Shown: positions 6,322-13,691 of the stretch, piece after piece
How the letters are laid out: each line of letters starts with the position of its first letter
How positions within the stretch are numbered: the first letter of the stretch is position 1
Source: Candidatus Saccharimonadia bacterium
Lineage (GTDB): Bacteria > Patescibacteriota > Saccharimonadia > Saccharimonadales > Saccharimonadaceae
Reading direction: 5' to 3'
NCBI GenBank assembly: GCA_023262335.1
Contig: JALRBE010000004.1
Span: 11,501 to 27,912 of the forward strand
DNA: 16,412 nt
Position numbers and translations under genes: made by a program
Notes under the pieces: generated by a model
The model's input: the letters and a program-made list of their open reading frames with translations, nothing else
The model's database searches: none
What the model was told of the DNA's origin: nothing

Positions 6322-6933
6322 TTACATGTTCACTTTGTCAGACAGCTTCGAGAAGGTTGGGATTTGCAGTTGGAACAAGTTGCGCACCTGGGCCAGGTTA
6401 GCCTTCAGCGAGCCAGCAGAACCTTTGCAGGTGGTTGTCCACAGGGTTTGCACAGGCTTGTCGTTGTGCAGCGTTTCGAACACGTACAGCGTGCCGGTGG
6501 CGCAAATGCCGTCGGTATTGTTCGCGTCGCCAGTAAGCGCCGTGCCTTCCATAAGCTTGGCGCGGTTCAGCGCGGTCACAAGCTGCGTGTAGGCCTGGGC
6601 GTCGTTCGCCAGGTCTGATTTTTCGACCTCCTGCCCTACGTAGCCCACGTAGGTGGTCATGTTGCGAGCGTCAGGGGTGACGGTAATCGCGTAGCTGTGG
6701 AAGTTTTCGCCAGCGCGAATAGGTCCGCGGACCGACATGCGCACGCCGCGTTCGGCAGTGACCGTGGTCAGCGTTTGTTGCGCTGTGTTCGATTCAGGGC
6801 TTGGTGATGGCGATTGGCCGGTGCCGCCGCTAAACAGCGTGCGGCCAAGCGAAAACAGCGCGAACGCCGCGAGGCCAATGACAATTAGTACCAAAATAAT
6901 CGGAATGATTCGTTGGAGTCCACTTCTATCCAT
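6322..6933 (-). CDS. Membrane-anchored exported protein, 203 aa, unknown function
   Basis: An N-terminal anchor is plain: MDRSGLQR followed by hydrophobic residues 9-29 (IIPIILVLIVIGLAAFALFSL) and then GRTLFSGG, with no signal-peptidase or lipobox motif. This predicts a single-pass protein with the C-terminal 165 or so residues outside. A Ser/Pro linker (QSPSPSPES) leads into a compact domain of strands and helices. The domain has just two cysteines (about 143 in GICATG and 169 in TTTCKG) flanking a hairpin-like LYVFETLHNDKPVQTLW, which could form a disulfide. I do not recognise the family. It has a near-consensus promoter with the -10 six bases from the ATG and its own terminator, so it is monocistronic. 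Confidence 0.8.
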   Translation of the reverse strand: MDRSGLQRIIPIILVLIVIGLAAFALFSLGRTLFSGGTGQSPSPSPESNTAQQTLTTVTAERGVRMSVRGPIRAGENFHSYAITVTPDARNMTTYVGYVGQEVEKSDLANDAQAYTQLVTALNRAKLMEGTALTGDANNTDGICATGTLYVFETLHNDKPVQTLWTTTCKGSAGSLKANLAQVRNLFQLQIPTFSKLSDKVNM

Positions 6934-6939
6934 AAGCTC

Positions 6940-6968
6940 ATTGTATCATGTTTATGTTAAAAAGTCAA
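6940..6968 (-). promoter_or_regulatory. Promoter of the membrane-anchored gene (leaderless type)
   Basis: On the minus strand TTGACT (6968-6963), 17 nt, TACAAT (6945-6940) with TGA just before it (extended -10). The -10 is followed by GAGCTT and then the ATG at 6933, so transcription should begin at the start codon. Confidence 0.75.
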
Positions 6969-6994
6969 TAGTATATTATAAAGTTTTCTGGTCC

Positions 6995-7023
6995 TTCACA
7001 ATCGCACCTCGCTACTTTATACT
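6995..7023 (+). promoter_or_regulatory. Possible distal promoter of the antitoxin-doc pair
   Basis: TTCACA (6995-7000), 17 nt, TATACT (7018-7023). A transcript from here would have a leader of about 80 nt. The -35 lies in the same 9-nt word, TTCACAATC, as the proximal promoter. Confidence 0.4.
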
Positions 7024-7079
7024 TGTACTTAAGAGCTTATAAACAGAGGGGGATATCATAAGAGGTTGTATTCACAATC
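6995..7079 (+). repeat. Direct repeat TTCACAATC in the doc promoter region
   Basis: The exact 9-mer occurs at 6995-7003 and again at 7071-7079, 76 bp apart, and overlaps the -35 position of both candidate promoters. It could be a regulator site or only a shared -35 context. The rest of the 6934-7108 intergenic stretch is AT-rich with no other gene visible. Confidence 0.4.
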
Positions 7080-7098
7080 AACATAATTATGGTATAAT
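7071..7098 (+). promoter_or_regulatory. Proximal promoter of the antitoxin-doc pair
   Basis: TTCACA (7071-7076), 16 nt, TATAAT (7093-7098) preceded by TGG, an extended -10. The -10 lies within ATTAT-GGT-ATAAT, a short inverted repeat that could be an autoregulation site. A second TATAAT overlaps downstream at 7100-7105. The expected start is about 4 nt before the ATG, and no SD is present. Confidence 0.65.
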
Positions 7099-7108
7099 AT
7101 ATAATCTT

Positions 7109-7234
7109 ATGAACACTGTACAACAAAAGCAAAAGAAACCACTTACGCCGCGTCAAAAAGAGACTCTCCTGAAGGCTGTCAAAAAGACAGTAAAACAGTA
7201 CGACGTAACACTAAAGCTGCTGTCTAAGACATGA
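7109..7234 (+). CDS. Putative small antitoxin/partner of Doc, 41 aa
   Basis: A short ORF, ATG at 7109 to TGA at 7232-7234, whose ATGA end overlaps the Doc start codon by 4 nt. The product is very basic and predicted helical: a Lys/Gln-rich N-terminus (QQKQKKPLTPRQKE), then ETLLKAVKKTVKQYDVTLKLL as one amphipathic helix. It is too short to be a canonical Phd antitoxin and shows no DNA-binding fold. Its place upstream of and overlapping a Doc-type toxin gene is the standard antitoxin position. From memory, similar tiny Lys-rich ORFs with a KAVxxTVxxYxxxLxxL-like helix precede doc genes in other bacteria; this was not checked. It could act by occupying the toxin's active-site groove, as the inhibitory helix of Fic antitoxins does, but it lacks an obvious S/TxxxE(G/N) motif. 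Confidence 0.7.
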   Translation: MNTVQQKQKKPLTPRQKETLLKAVKKTVKQYDVTLKLLSKT

Positions 7235-7671
7235 CCTACCGGCCTCTTCGTATTCAAGAGGCTGAATTTATCGCTCATAGCCTAGCTGTTGAGTTAATGA
7301 ACGACGAGCATGAACCGATTCCAGCGTTTCATACTAGATCACCTGGTAAACTTGAAAGTTGCCTAGCAGAGCCTTTTCAGACATATGACGGCAAGTATTT
7401 GCACTATCACTTCGTACGCCGCGTCGCCCTTCTGTTTTATTTAGTCACTAAAAATCATTGTTTCTCGAATGGGAATAAGCGGATGGCGGTCACCCTAACG
7501 ATGGTTTTTTGTTACATCAACAAAAAATGGATGAATATACGTCCTGAAGTTCTTTATGCGATCGCCAACAATGTAGCCAAAAGTCACGCAAGAGACAAGG
7601 ACGAAATCGTTAATATGCTCACTCGTTTCTTTAAGGACTACTTGGTCGAATACCCTACCCACAAGAAATAG
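7231..7671 (+). CDS. doc: Doc-type Fic toxin (death-on-curing family)
   Basis: A 146-aa Fic-fold protein. The active-site motif is HCFSNGNKR at residues 76-84, matching the Doc form HxFxxxNKR rather than the AMPylating Fic form HPFxxGNGR. Doc from phage P1 phosphorylates EF-Tu and stops translation; the Lys-Arg ending suggests the same type of chemistry here. The preceding helices (YLHYHFVRRVALLFYLVTKN) and following MAVTLTMVFCYINKKW are typical Doc core helices. The conserved His76, Phe78, Asn82, Lys83 and Arg84 are intact, so the toxin looks functional. The start codon overlaps the stop of the 41-aa ORF. Base composition is more AT-rich than the surrounding genes, suggesting acquisition. 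It converges on dut with a 2-nt gap and no terminator. Confidence 0.88.
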   Translation: MTYRPLRIQEAEFIAHSLAVELMNDEHEPIPAFHTRSPGKLESCLAEPFQTYDGKYLHYHFVRRVALLFYLVTKNHCFSNGNKRMAVTLTMVFCYINKKWMNIRPEVLYAIANNVAKSHARDKDEIVNMLTRFFKDYLVEYPTHKK

Positions 7672-7673
7672 AT

Positions 7674-8108
7674 TTACTGTTTCGTGCTCCCGAACCCGCC
7701 CTCACCGCGTTCGGTTTCGTCCAGCTCGTCGAGCTCTTGCCATACGGCCGTTTCGTACCGCGCCACCACTAGTTGCGCAATGCGCATGCCCGGTTCGATA
7801 ACGAACGGATCGTGCCCCAAATTAATCACCAACACGCCGATTTCGCCCCTGTAATCGGCGTCGACCGTACCAATGCCGTTCACCATGGTAATGCCGTGCT
7901 TTATGGCCAGTCCGCTGCGTGCCCGTACCTGTGCTTCGCTACCTACTGGCAGCGCGATGGCAATGCCCGTCGGAATCATCATGCGCTCCATTGGTTCGAG
8001 CGTCACCGGCTCGTCCACGCACGCATGCAGGTCCATGCCGGCAGCCTGTGCCGTTTGGTATTCCGGCAGCACCGCGTTCGGTTTGAGCTTTTTGATGCCT
8101 ATGTTCAC
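7674..8108 (-). CDS. dut: dUTP diphosphatase (trimeric dUTPase)
   Basis: Hydrolyses dUTP to dUMP and pyrophosphate, keeping uracil out of DNA and supplying dUMP. All five motifs of the trimeric family are present in 144 aa: AGMDLHA (23-29), RARSGLA (62-68), GIGTVDADYRGEI (78-90) with the catalytic Asp, RIAQLVV (109-115) and the C-terminal P-loop-like RGEGGFGSTKQ (134-144). Length is typical. It starts with GTG, the GTGA overlapping the Nudix stop by 4 nt, so translation is coupled in the operon polA-Nudix-dut. This pairing with polymerase I and a Nudix enzyme fits nucleotide-pool clean-up. Confidence 0.96.
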   Translation of the reverse strand: MNIGIKKLKPNAVLPEYQTAQAAGMDLHACVDEPVTLEPMERMMIPTGIAIALPVGSEAQVRARSGLAIKHGITMVNGIGTVDADYRGEIGVLVINLGHDPFVIEPGMRIAQLVVARYETAVWQELDELDETERGEGGFGSTKQ

Positions 8109-8626
8109 TGCAGTTCCTTCGCTCGGTACAGTATGGCCGAATCACGGGTCGTCATGAACTTCACGCCCGCGTCGGCATTTGCTTCGGCGCTCAGCACCAG
8201 TTCGATCGCTTCGTCCACGTCTTTGGCCCACACCACGCTAAAACCTTCGGCCAGTTCGCTTTCGGTAAAGTCAGGCTCGCCGATGGCACCGGTCACCACG
8301 GCTGTATACGCGTCCGACACCTGGTGCAGGCCGTCGCCGTATGCGCGCCATTCTTCCACGCGGCCAATCTCGCCGGTGACTTCGGCGACCGCGCCGACCT
8401 CTTCCAAAAGCTCGCGCGCCAGCGCCAAAGCCATGTCTTCGCCCTCTTCTACCCCGCCGCCTGGCAACTTGTAATAATTCCGCTGCGCGGCATGCAGCAG
8501 CGCGATACGTCCAGCTGCGTCCTTAAGCACCGCGCGGGCAGCGAACCGTTTTTTGTATTCGGCCGGCTCGGCGCTAGCATAGCCAGGCTCCACGTCGTTT
8601 TGGCGAATAACCTTCAGTACTTCCAC
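8105..8626 (-). CDS. Nudix hydrolase
   Basis: A 173-aa protein with a complete Nudix box, G-x5-E-x7-REL-x-EE-x-G, at residues 57-78 (GGVEEGEDMALALARELLEEVG, with G57, E63, R71, E72, E75, E76, G78). It predicts metal-dependent cleavage of a nucleoside diphosphate linked to another moiety. The substrate cannot be read from the sequence. Its place between polA and dut makes an oxidised or non-canonical NTP plausible, but that is inference. The GTG start overlaps the polA TAG by one base (TAGTG) and has the SD GGGGAG seven bases upstream, inside the polA 3' end. Confidence 0.92.
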   Translation of the reverse strand: MEVLKVIRQNDVEPGYASAEPAEYKKRFAARAVLKDAAGRIALLHAAQRNYYKLPGGGVEEGEDMALALARELLEEVGAVAEVTGEIGRVEEWRAYGDGLHQVSDAYTAVVTGAIGEPDFTESELAEGFSVVWAKDVDEAIELVLSAEANADAGVKFMTTRDSAILYRAKELQ

Positions 8627-11163
8627 TACAATTCTCCCCAGTTCTTACCTATGCTAACGTCTACCTTCAGTTTGATCGGCAGCTCCGGCGCGATATTCTC
8701 CATGGTCTGCTGCAAGATTTCGGCAATCTTCTCGGCGTTTTCTTTTGGCGCTTCTACCAGCACGCTGTCGTGCACCTGCAAAATTTGTTCGCCCAAATCG
8801 CCGAGCTTGCGTTCGATTTCGATCATGGCAAGCTTCATAAGGTCGGCTTCGGTACCTTGGATCGGCATGTTGGCCGCCTGGCGCTTGGCGCCTTCGCGCA
8901 CCATGAAGTTACTACTGTTGACGTCGGGCGTTGGTCGGCGGCGGCCATGGTATGTCTCCACGTAGCCGTCCGTGCTGGCCTTTTGCAGCGTGGCGTCGAT
9001 GTACTTGCGGATCGGCGCGCGCAGTTCGAAATAATGGTCGATGTATTTTTTGGCTTCGGCCACATTCATGCCGGTCGCCACGCTCAGGCCGTGCGGGCTC
9101 ATGCCGTACAGCACGCCGAAGTTGATCACCTTGGCATCACGGCGCTGCGCTTTGCTCACGTCGTCCAGCGGAATGCCGTACATCTGCGCGGCGGTCTTGC
9201 GGTGAATGTCCACGTCGCCGTTGAAGTCGTTAATCAGTTCCGTGTCGCCGGCCAGCACCGCCGCGAGGCGAAGCTCGAACTGGCTGTAGTCGGCGCTGAT
9301 CAGCACTTTGCCCTGCTCGGGCACGAACGCCTCGCGAATGCGGCGGCCAAGGTCGCTACGCACCGGAATGTTCTGCAGGTTCGGGTCGGTACTGCTCAGG
9401 CGGCCGGTTGCCGCGACGTCCTGGTTGAACGTCGTATGAATACGGTCGTTCGCGTCGGCGACCAGCGGCAGCGTGTCCACGTACGTGTTCTTCAGCTTCG
9501 CCAGCTCGCGCGTGCGTTCGATCAGTTCGATGATCGGGTGCTGGCCTTTGAGCTTGTCGAGCGTTTTTTGGTCGGTGCTGAATCCGGTCTTGCCCTTTTT
9601 CACCCCTGTGGTTGGCAGCATGAGCTTGGTAAACAGCACTTCGCTCAGCTGCGCCGGGCTGCCAATGTTGAACTCGTAGCCGGCCGCCGTATACATTTCT
9701 TGTTCGAGCTTGGCCAGCTCGTCGCCAAGCTCCTTGCTCATGCTGGCAAGCAGTGACTTGTCGATTTTAATGCCGCGATGCTCCACCAAAAACAGCGGAT
9801 GAATCAGCGGAAAATCAAACCGGTACGCGATGTCCGCCACCTTCGGCAGTTCCTTGAAGCCATCGAGTTGCCAATCGTATACCTGCCACAACGATTCCAG
9901 TTGCTCCAGCGGCGTCGTGATCTCGCCGCCAATGAGCGCCGCCAAACTGCGGTCGCGCCGTAGCGGATCGATCAAGAACGCGGACTGTCGCACGTCGTGG
10001 ATCTGCGCGAAGTGTACGCCGTTCACGCCGCGCGCGGCGAAGTCGTGGTACAGCCGCTTCACGTCATAGGCTACCACGGTCGTCAGCTCGAGCGCGCGCC
10101 ATACGCTGGCATCCACCTTGCCGAGCGGCATATGGTGCGCCGTGTCGCGGTCCGTCGCCACCCAGAGTTCGCCGTCCGCCAGGTCGATTGCTACCGGCCC
10201 ATTGAGCAGCAACTGCTCTGGCCACGGCTTCTCCGCCATGTCGGCGGTCGCCAGTTTGTTTACGGCCAGCGCCGTGCCGGCGTGTTCGTCCTGCATGTGT
10301 TTTGGCAAGCGTTTGGTCAGCGAATGGAACTCGAACTTTTCGAGCACGCTCGCCACGGTACCAAGGTTCGTGTTGTCGATGTCGGTTTCGTCCCAGTCGA
10401 TTTTTATAGGAGCGTCGGTAAAAATCCGCGCCACGTCGCGGCTGGCAAAAGCGATCTCTTTGTCTTCTTCCAGGTTGGTTTTTTGCACGCCCTTCAGGTC
10501 GCCGATATGCTCGTAAATGCCTTCCAGGTTGCCATACGCCGCTAGCAGCTTTGCCGCCGCGATCGGCCCCACCTTGCGCACGCCGGGAATGTTGTCGCTG
10601 GTATCGCCCACGAGCGCTTTGTAGTCCACGAACTGCCCTACTTCCACCTTGTACTTGTCCACGAACGCGGCTTCGTCGTAATGAATAAGATCTTTGCCGC
10701 CCACCTTGGTAATATACACGTGCGTGTTCGGCGCGATCAGCTGGCACATGTCGTAGTCACCCGACACCAAGCAGGTTTCGACGCCCTCGCCCGCCGCTTC
10801 GCGCGCGAACGTACCCATGATATCGTCGGCCTCGTAGTGGTCCACCTCGTACAGCGGCCAGCCAAAGCCGTCCAGCAGTTCGCGTAGCAATGGTACCTGC
10901 GCGTGGAAGTCCGGCGGTGCCGGCTTGCGCGTGCCTTTGTAGCCCGGCAGAATCGCCTTACGCTTGGATATGCTGGTGCCCTTTATATCCCAGGCCACGG
11001 CCACGTAGTCCGGCTCCAATTGCTTGATGATTTCGATGGCGATACTCGCGAACCCGAACACGGCGTTGGTCGGCGTACCGTCGCTCAGGCTCATGGTTGG
11101 CGGCACCGCGTAAAAAGCGCGGTAAAACACGGATTTTCCGTCGATGACGACAAGGCGCTTCAT
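8626..11163 (-). CDS. polA: DNA polymerase I
   Basis: An 845-aa family A polymerase for lagging-strand maturation and repair. Residues 1-290: 5'-3' exonuclease/flap domain with VIDGK (Asp8), YEADDIMG (Asp113/Asp114), SGDYDMCQL and GDTSDNIPGV. Residues of about 315-450: a proofreading domain that looks inactive, because the DxE metal motif reads AIDLADGE (Asp327 kept, Ala329 where Glu is expected). Residues of about 455-845: polymerase domain with motif A DYSQFELRLAA (625-635), motif B RRDAKVINFGVLYG (674-687; Phe682 and Tyr686 present) and motif C QVHDSVLVE (796-804). It ends in the typical NWGEL. The ATG at 11163 lies six bases after a TATACT. It follows the sigma gene by 57 nt and leads the operon with Nudix and dut. 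Confidence 0.97.
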   Translation of the reverse strand: MKRLVVIDGKSVFYRAFYAVPPTMSLSDGTPTNAVFGFASIAIEIIKQLEPDYVAVAWDIKGTSISKRKAILPGYKGTRKPAPPDFHAQVPLLRELLDGFGWPLYEVDHYEADDIMGTFAREAAGEGVETCLVSGDYDMCQLIAPNTHVYITKVGGKDLIHYDEAAFVDKYKVEVGQFVDYKALVGDTSDNIPGVRKVGPIAAAKLLAAYGNLEGIYEHIGDLKGVQKTNLEEDKEIAFASRDVARIFTDAPIKIDWDETDIDNTNLGTVASVLEKFEFHSLTKRLPKHMQDEHAGTALAVNKLATADMAEKPWPEQLLLNGPVAIDLADGELWVATDRDTAHHMPLGKVDASVWRALELTTVVAYDVKRLYHDFAARGVNGVHFAQIHDVRQSAFLIDPLRRDRSLAALIGGEITTPLEQLESLWQVYDWQLDGFKELPKVADIAYRFDFPLIHPLFLVEHRGIKIDKSLLASMSKELGDELAKLEQEMYTAAGYEFNIGSPAQLSEVLFTKLMLPTTGVKKGKTGFSTDQKTLDKLKGQHPIIELIERTRELAKLKNTYVDTLPLVADANDRIHTTFNQDVAATGRLSSTDPNLQNIPVRSDLGRRIREAFVPEQGKVLISADYSQFELRLAAVLAGDTELINDFNGDVDIHRKTAAQMYGIPLDDVSKAQRRDAKVINFGVLYGMSPHGLSVATGMNVAEAKKYIDHYFELRAPIRKYIDATLQKASTDGYVETYHGRRRPTPDVNSSNFMVREGAKRQAANMPIQGTEADLMKLAMIEIERKLGDLGEQILQVHDSVLVEAPKENAEKIAEILQQTMENIAPELPIKLKVDVSIGKNWGEL

Positions 11164-11169
11164 ACTACC

Positions 11170-11175
11170 AGTATA
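11170..11175 (-). promoter_or_regulatory. polA promoter -10 (leaderless type)
   Basis: TATACT (11175-11170), then GGTAGT, then the ATG. The -35 at 17 nt (TAACGA) is poor, so the call rests on the hexamer and its repeated spacing to the start codon elsewhere in the window. No SD precedes polA. Confidence 0.5.
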
Positions 11176-11220
11176 CCGTAGGCTACCGGCTTTCGTTATT
11201 GCCTATGCTAAGCCGTTCCG

Positions 11221-12297
<1,077 letters not shown>

Positions 12298-12320
12298 GTC
12301 TATCTCCCGTTAATCGTCTC

Positions 12321-12349
12321 AGTATAGGCACCCCTATGGCCGCGCGCAA
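12321..12349 (-). promoter_or_regulatory. Promoter of the SigB-like gene
   Basis: On the minus strand TTGCGC (12349-12344), 17 nt, TATACT (12326-12321). The -10 ends 23 nt before the GTG, leaving a short leader with the SD GGGAG. It is back to back with the uppS promoter. Confidence 0.6.
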
Positions 12350-12365
12350 GCGCTAGCGTCTTGGT

Positions 12366-12394
12366 TTGACCCCTGGTAGGAATCAACGTAAAAT
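12366..12394 (+). promoter_or_regulatory. uppS promoter (leaderless type)
   Basis: TTGACC (12366-12371), 17 nt, TAAAAT (12389-12394), then AAAAGG and the ATG at 12401. The six-base gap puts the expected transcription start at the start codon. The AAAAGG abuts the ATG and is too close to be a normal SD. Confidence 0.7.
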
Positions 12395-12400
12395 AAAAGG

Positions 12401-13108
12401 ATGACGCAAGAGACGTTTCACCTGGCTATCATCCCCGACGGCAACCGCCGCTGGGCCAAGCAGCATGGCCTCAAGGGCTACAAGTCGCTGTACGACAAAG
12501 GCTTCCAGGGCCTGACCGACATCACCGAGACCGCGTTCGAACTGGGCGTGACCCATCTGTCGCTTTGGGGTGGTTCGCATGCCAACATCGCCGATCGTTC
12601 GACGGAATTCTTTACCAGCATCGACCGCGCGTTCCGCGACAACGTGGAAAAACTGGCCGACAACCCGGCCATCGAAGCGTACGACGTGCACATCAGCATC
12701 ATCGGCGAGTGGCGCCACAGCCTGACGCCCAAGACCGTCGAAGTGTTCGAAGACGCCATGGCCAAGACCGCCCACCGCACCGGCCGCGAACTTACCATTT
12801 TGATCGATTACAGCGGCACCCGCGAACGCGAGGCGGCAGTGGCGTCGCTGGTCACCCGACCGGACGATTCGGCGGCTCCTGCCCGGTTACTACGCGAGCG
12901 TTCCTGGACCGGCCATTTGCCGGACGTCGACCTGGCGATCCGCACCGGCGCCTGGGAAGACCCGCATAACAGCGCCGGGTTCCTAAGCCTGTTGATGGAC
13001 GAAACGCAGCTTTCGTTCCCAGAAGTCCTGTGGCCCGACTTCACGCCGGAGCTCCTGACGCGAATCATTAGCGATTTTCAAAAAAGAGAGCGTCGCCGCG
13101 GCAAATAA
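12401..13108 (+). CDS. uppS: Undecaprenyl diphosphate synthase family protein (divergent)
   Basis: A cis-prenyltransferase that would make the C55 lipid carrier for cell-wall glycans at the membrane surface. Family marks in 235 aa: AIIPDGNRRWAKQHG (9-23) with the catalytic Asp13, LSLWGGSHAN (53-62), IIGEWRHSL (100-108), DLAIRTG (177-183) and LWPDF (210-214). Several substrate-binding positions differ from the usual enzyme: DGNGRWA reads DGNRRWA, the conserved His in the GHxxG segment is replaced (YDKG), and the RTGGExRxSNFLLW segment reads RTGAWEDPHNSAGFL, losing the second Arg. It may be a lineage-specific active form or have altered specificity. It is followed after 16 nt by the P-loop kinase gene. 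Confidence 0.82.
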   Translation: MTQETFHLAIIPDGNRRWAKQHGLKGYKSLYDKGFQGLTDITETAFELGVTHLSLWGGSHANIADRSTEFFTSIDRAFRDNVEKLADNPAIEAYDVHISIIGEWRHSLTPKTVEVFEDAMAKTAHRTGRELTILIDYSGTREREAAVASLVTRPDDSAAPARLLRERSWTGHLPDVDLAIRTGAWEDPHNSAGFLSLLMDETQLSFPEVLWPDFTPELLTRIISDFQKRERRRGK

Positions 13109-13109
13109 C

Positions 13110-13118
13110 TGGTACAAT
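13110..13118 (+). promoter_or_regulatory. Extended -10 promoter before the plus-strand P-loop kinase (leaderless type)
   Basis: TGGTACAAT (TG at 13110-13111, hexamer 13113-13118), then TGTGCC and the ATG at 13125. It lies in the 16-nt gap after uppS, so the kinase may have its own leaderless transcript in addition to read-through from uppS. No good -35 is seen. Confidence 0.5.
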
Positions 13119-13124
13119 TGTGCC

Positions 13125-13691
13125 ATGACAGAACCAATCAACGTCGAGCTCATCGCCTTCGTCGGCCTGGCGGGCACCGGCAAATCAGCGATCACCAAGT
13201 ACTTAGGTGAACTGGGCGTGCCCAAAGTAAGCTTCGCTGACATCATCGCGAACAAGGTCAAAGAAGCAGGGCTTGATTTCACCCTCGAGAACGAGCGCTC
13301 TGTACGCGAAAAACTGCGCAACGACCCCGCAGGCGACCTGGTACTCGCCGAAGTTATCACGCAGATCCACAAACTGGTCGAAGGTGGCCAGCACCGGATC
13401 GTCGTGGACGGCCTTGGCAGCTGGGAAAGTTACAAGCGCATCCGCCATGAATTCCCTGGCAGCCTTACCGTGGTGGCGCTTACGGCCCGCCGGCACATCC
13501 GCCATCGCCGCCTAACGAGCGGTGAACATCCGATGACCACGCAGCAAATCGACACGCGCGATTACGACGAAATCGAAACTCTGAACAAGGGCGGTGTCAT
13601 TGCCATCGCCGACTATTATTTGTTCGATAACGGCAGCCTTGAACAGCTGCATATCCAAATCGACGAGCTATTCCGCCAGATCGAATTCTAA
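13125..13691 (+). CDS. P-loop nucleotide kinase-like ATPase (dephospho-CoA kinase/UPF0200-like)
   Basis: A 188-aa protein with Walker A GLAGTGKS at residues 14-21 and a short-chain kinase layout: a strand-helix with VSFADIIANKVKEAG, the VREKLRNDPAGDLVLAEVI segment, a second strand RIVVDGLGSWESYKRI (Walker B-like Asp), TARRHIRHRRLTSGEHP (a possible lid), then RDYDEIETLNKGGVIAIADYYLFDNGSLEQL. This order matches the uncharacterised dephospho-CoA-kinase-like UPF0200 group (from memory). Its substrate is not known; a nucleotide or nucleoside monophosphate is possible. It lies 16 nt after uppS with its own extended -10, and its TAA overlaps the TAG of the convergent kinase gene. Confidence 0.8.
   Translation: MTEPINVELIAFVGLAGTGKSAITKYLGELGVPKVSFADIIANKVKEAGLDFTLENERSVREKLRNDPAGDLVLAEVITQIHKLVEGGQHRIVVDGLGSWESYKRIRHEFPGSLTVVALTARRHIRHRRLTSGEHPMTTQQIDTRDYDEIETLNKGGVIAIADYYLFDNGSLEQLHIQIDELFRQIEF

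Noticed and set aside
5614..6618. Plus-strand frame of 334 codons across the HAD gene and the terminator
   Set aside because: It runs through a HAD gene with clear motifs, a terminator and another gene; the product looks random and Arg/His-rich.
6932..7040. Inverted words ATAAGCTC (6932-6939) and GAGCTTAT (7033-7040)
   Set aside because: Only 8 bp, far apart, and without flanking duplications or a transposase; most likely chance in AT-rich DNA.
11164..11220. Possible terminator between the sigma gene and polA
   Set aside because: The short palindromic words there (around CCGTAGGCTACCGG) form no stable stem with a T-run, so read-through from sigma into polA remains possible.
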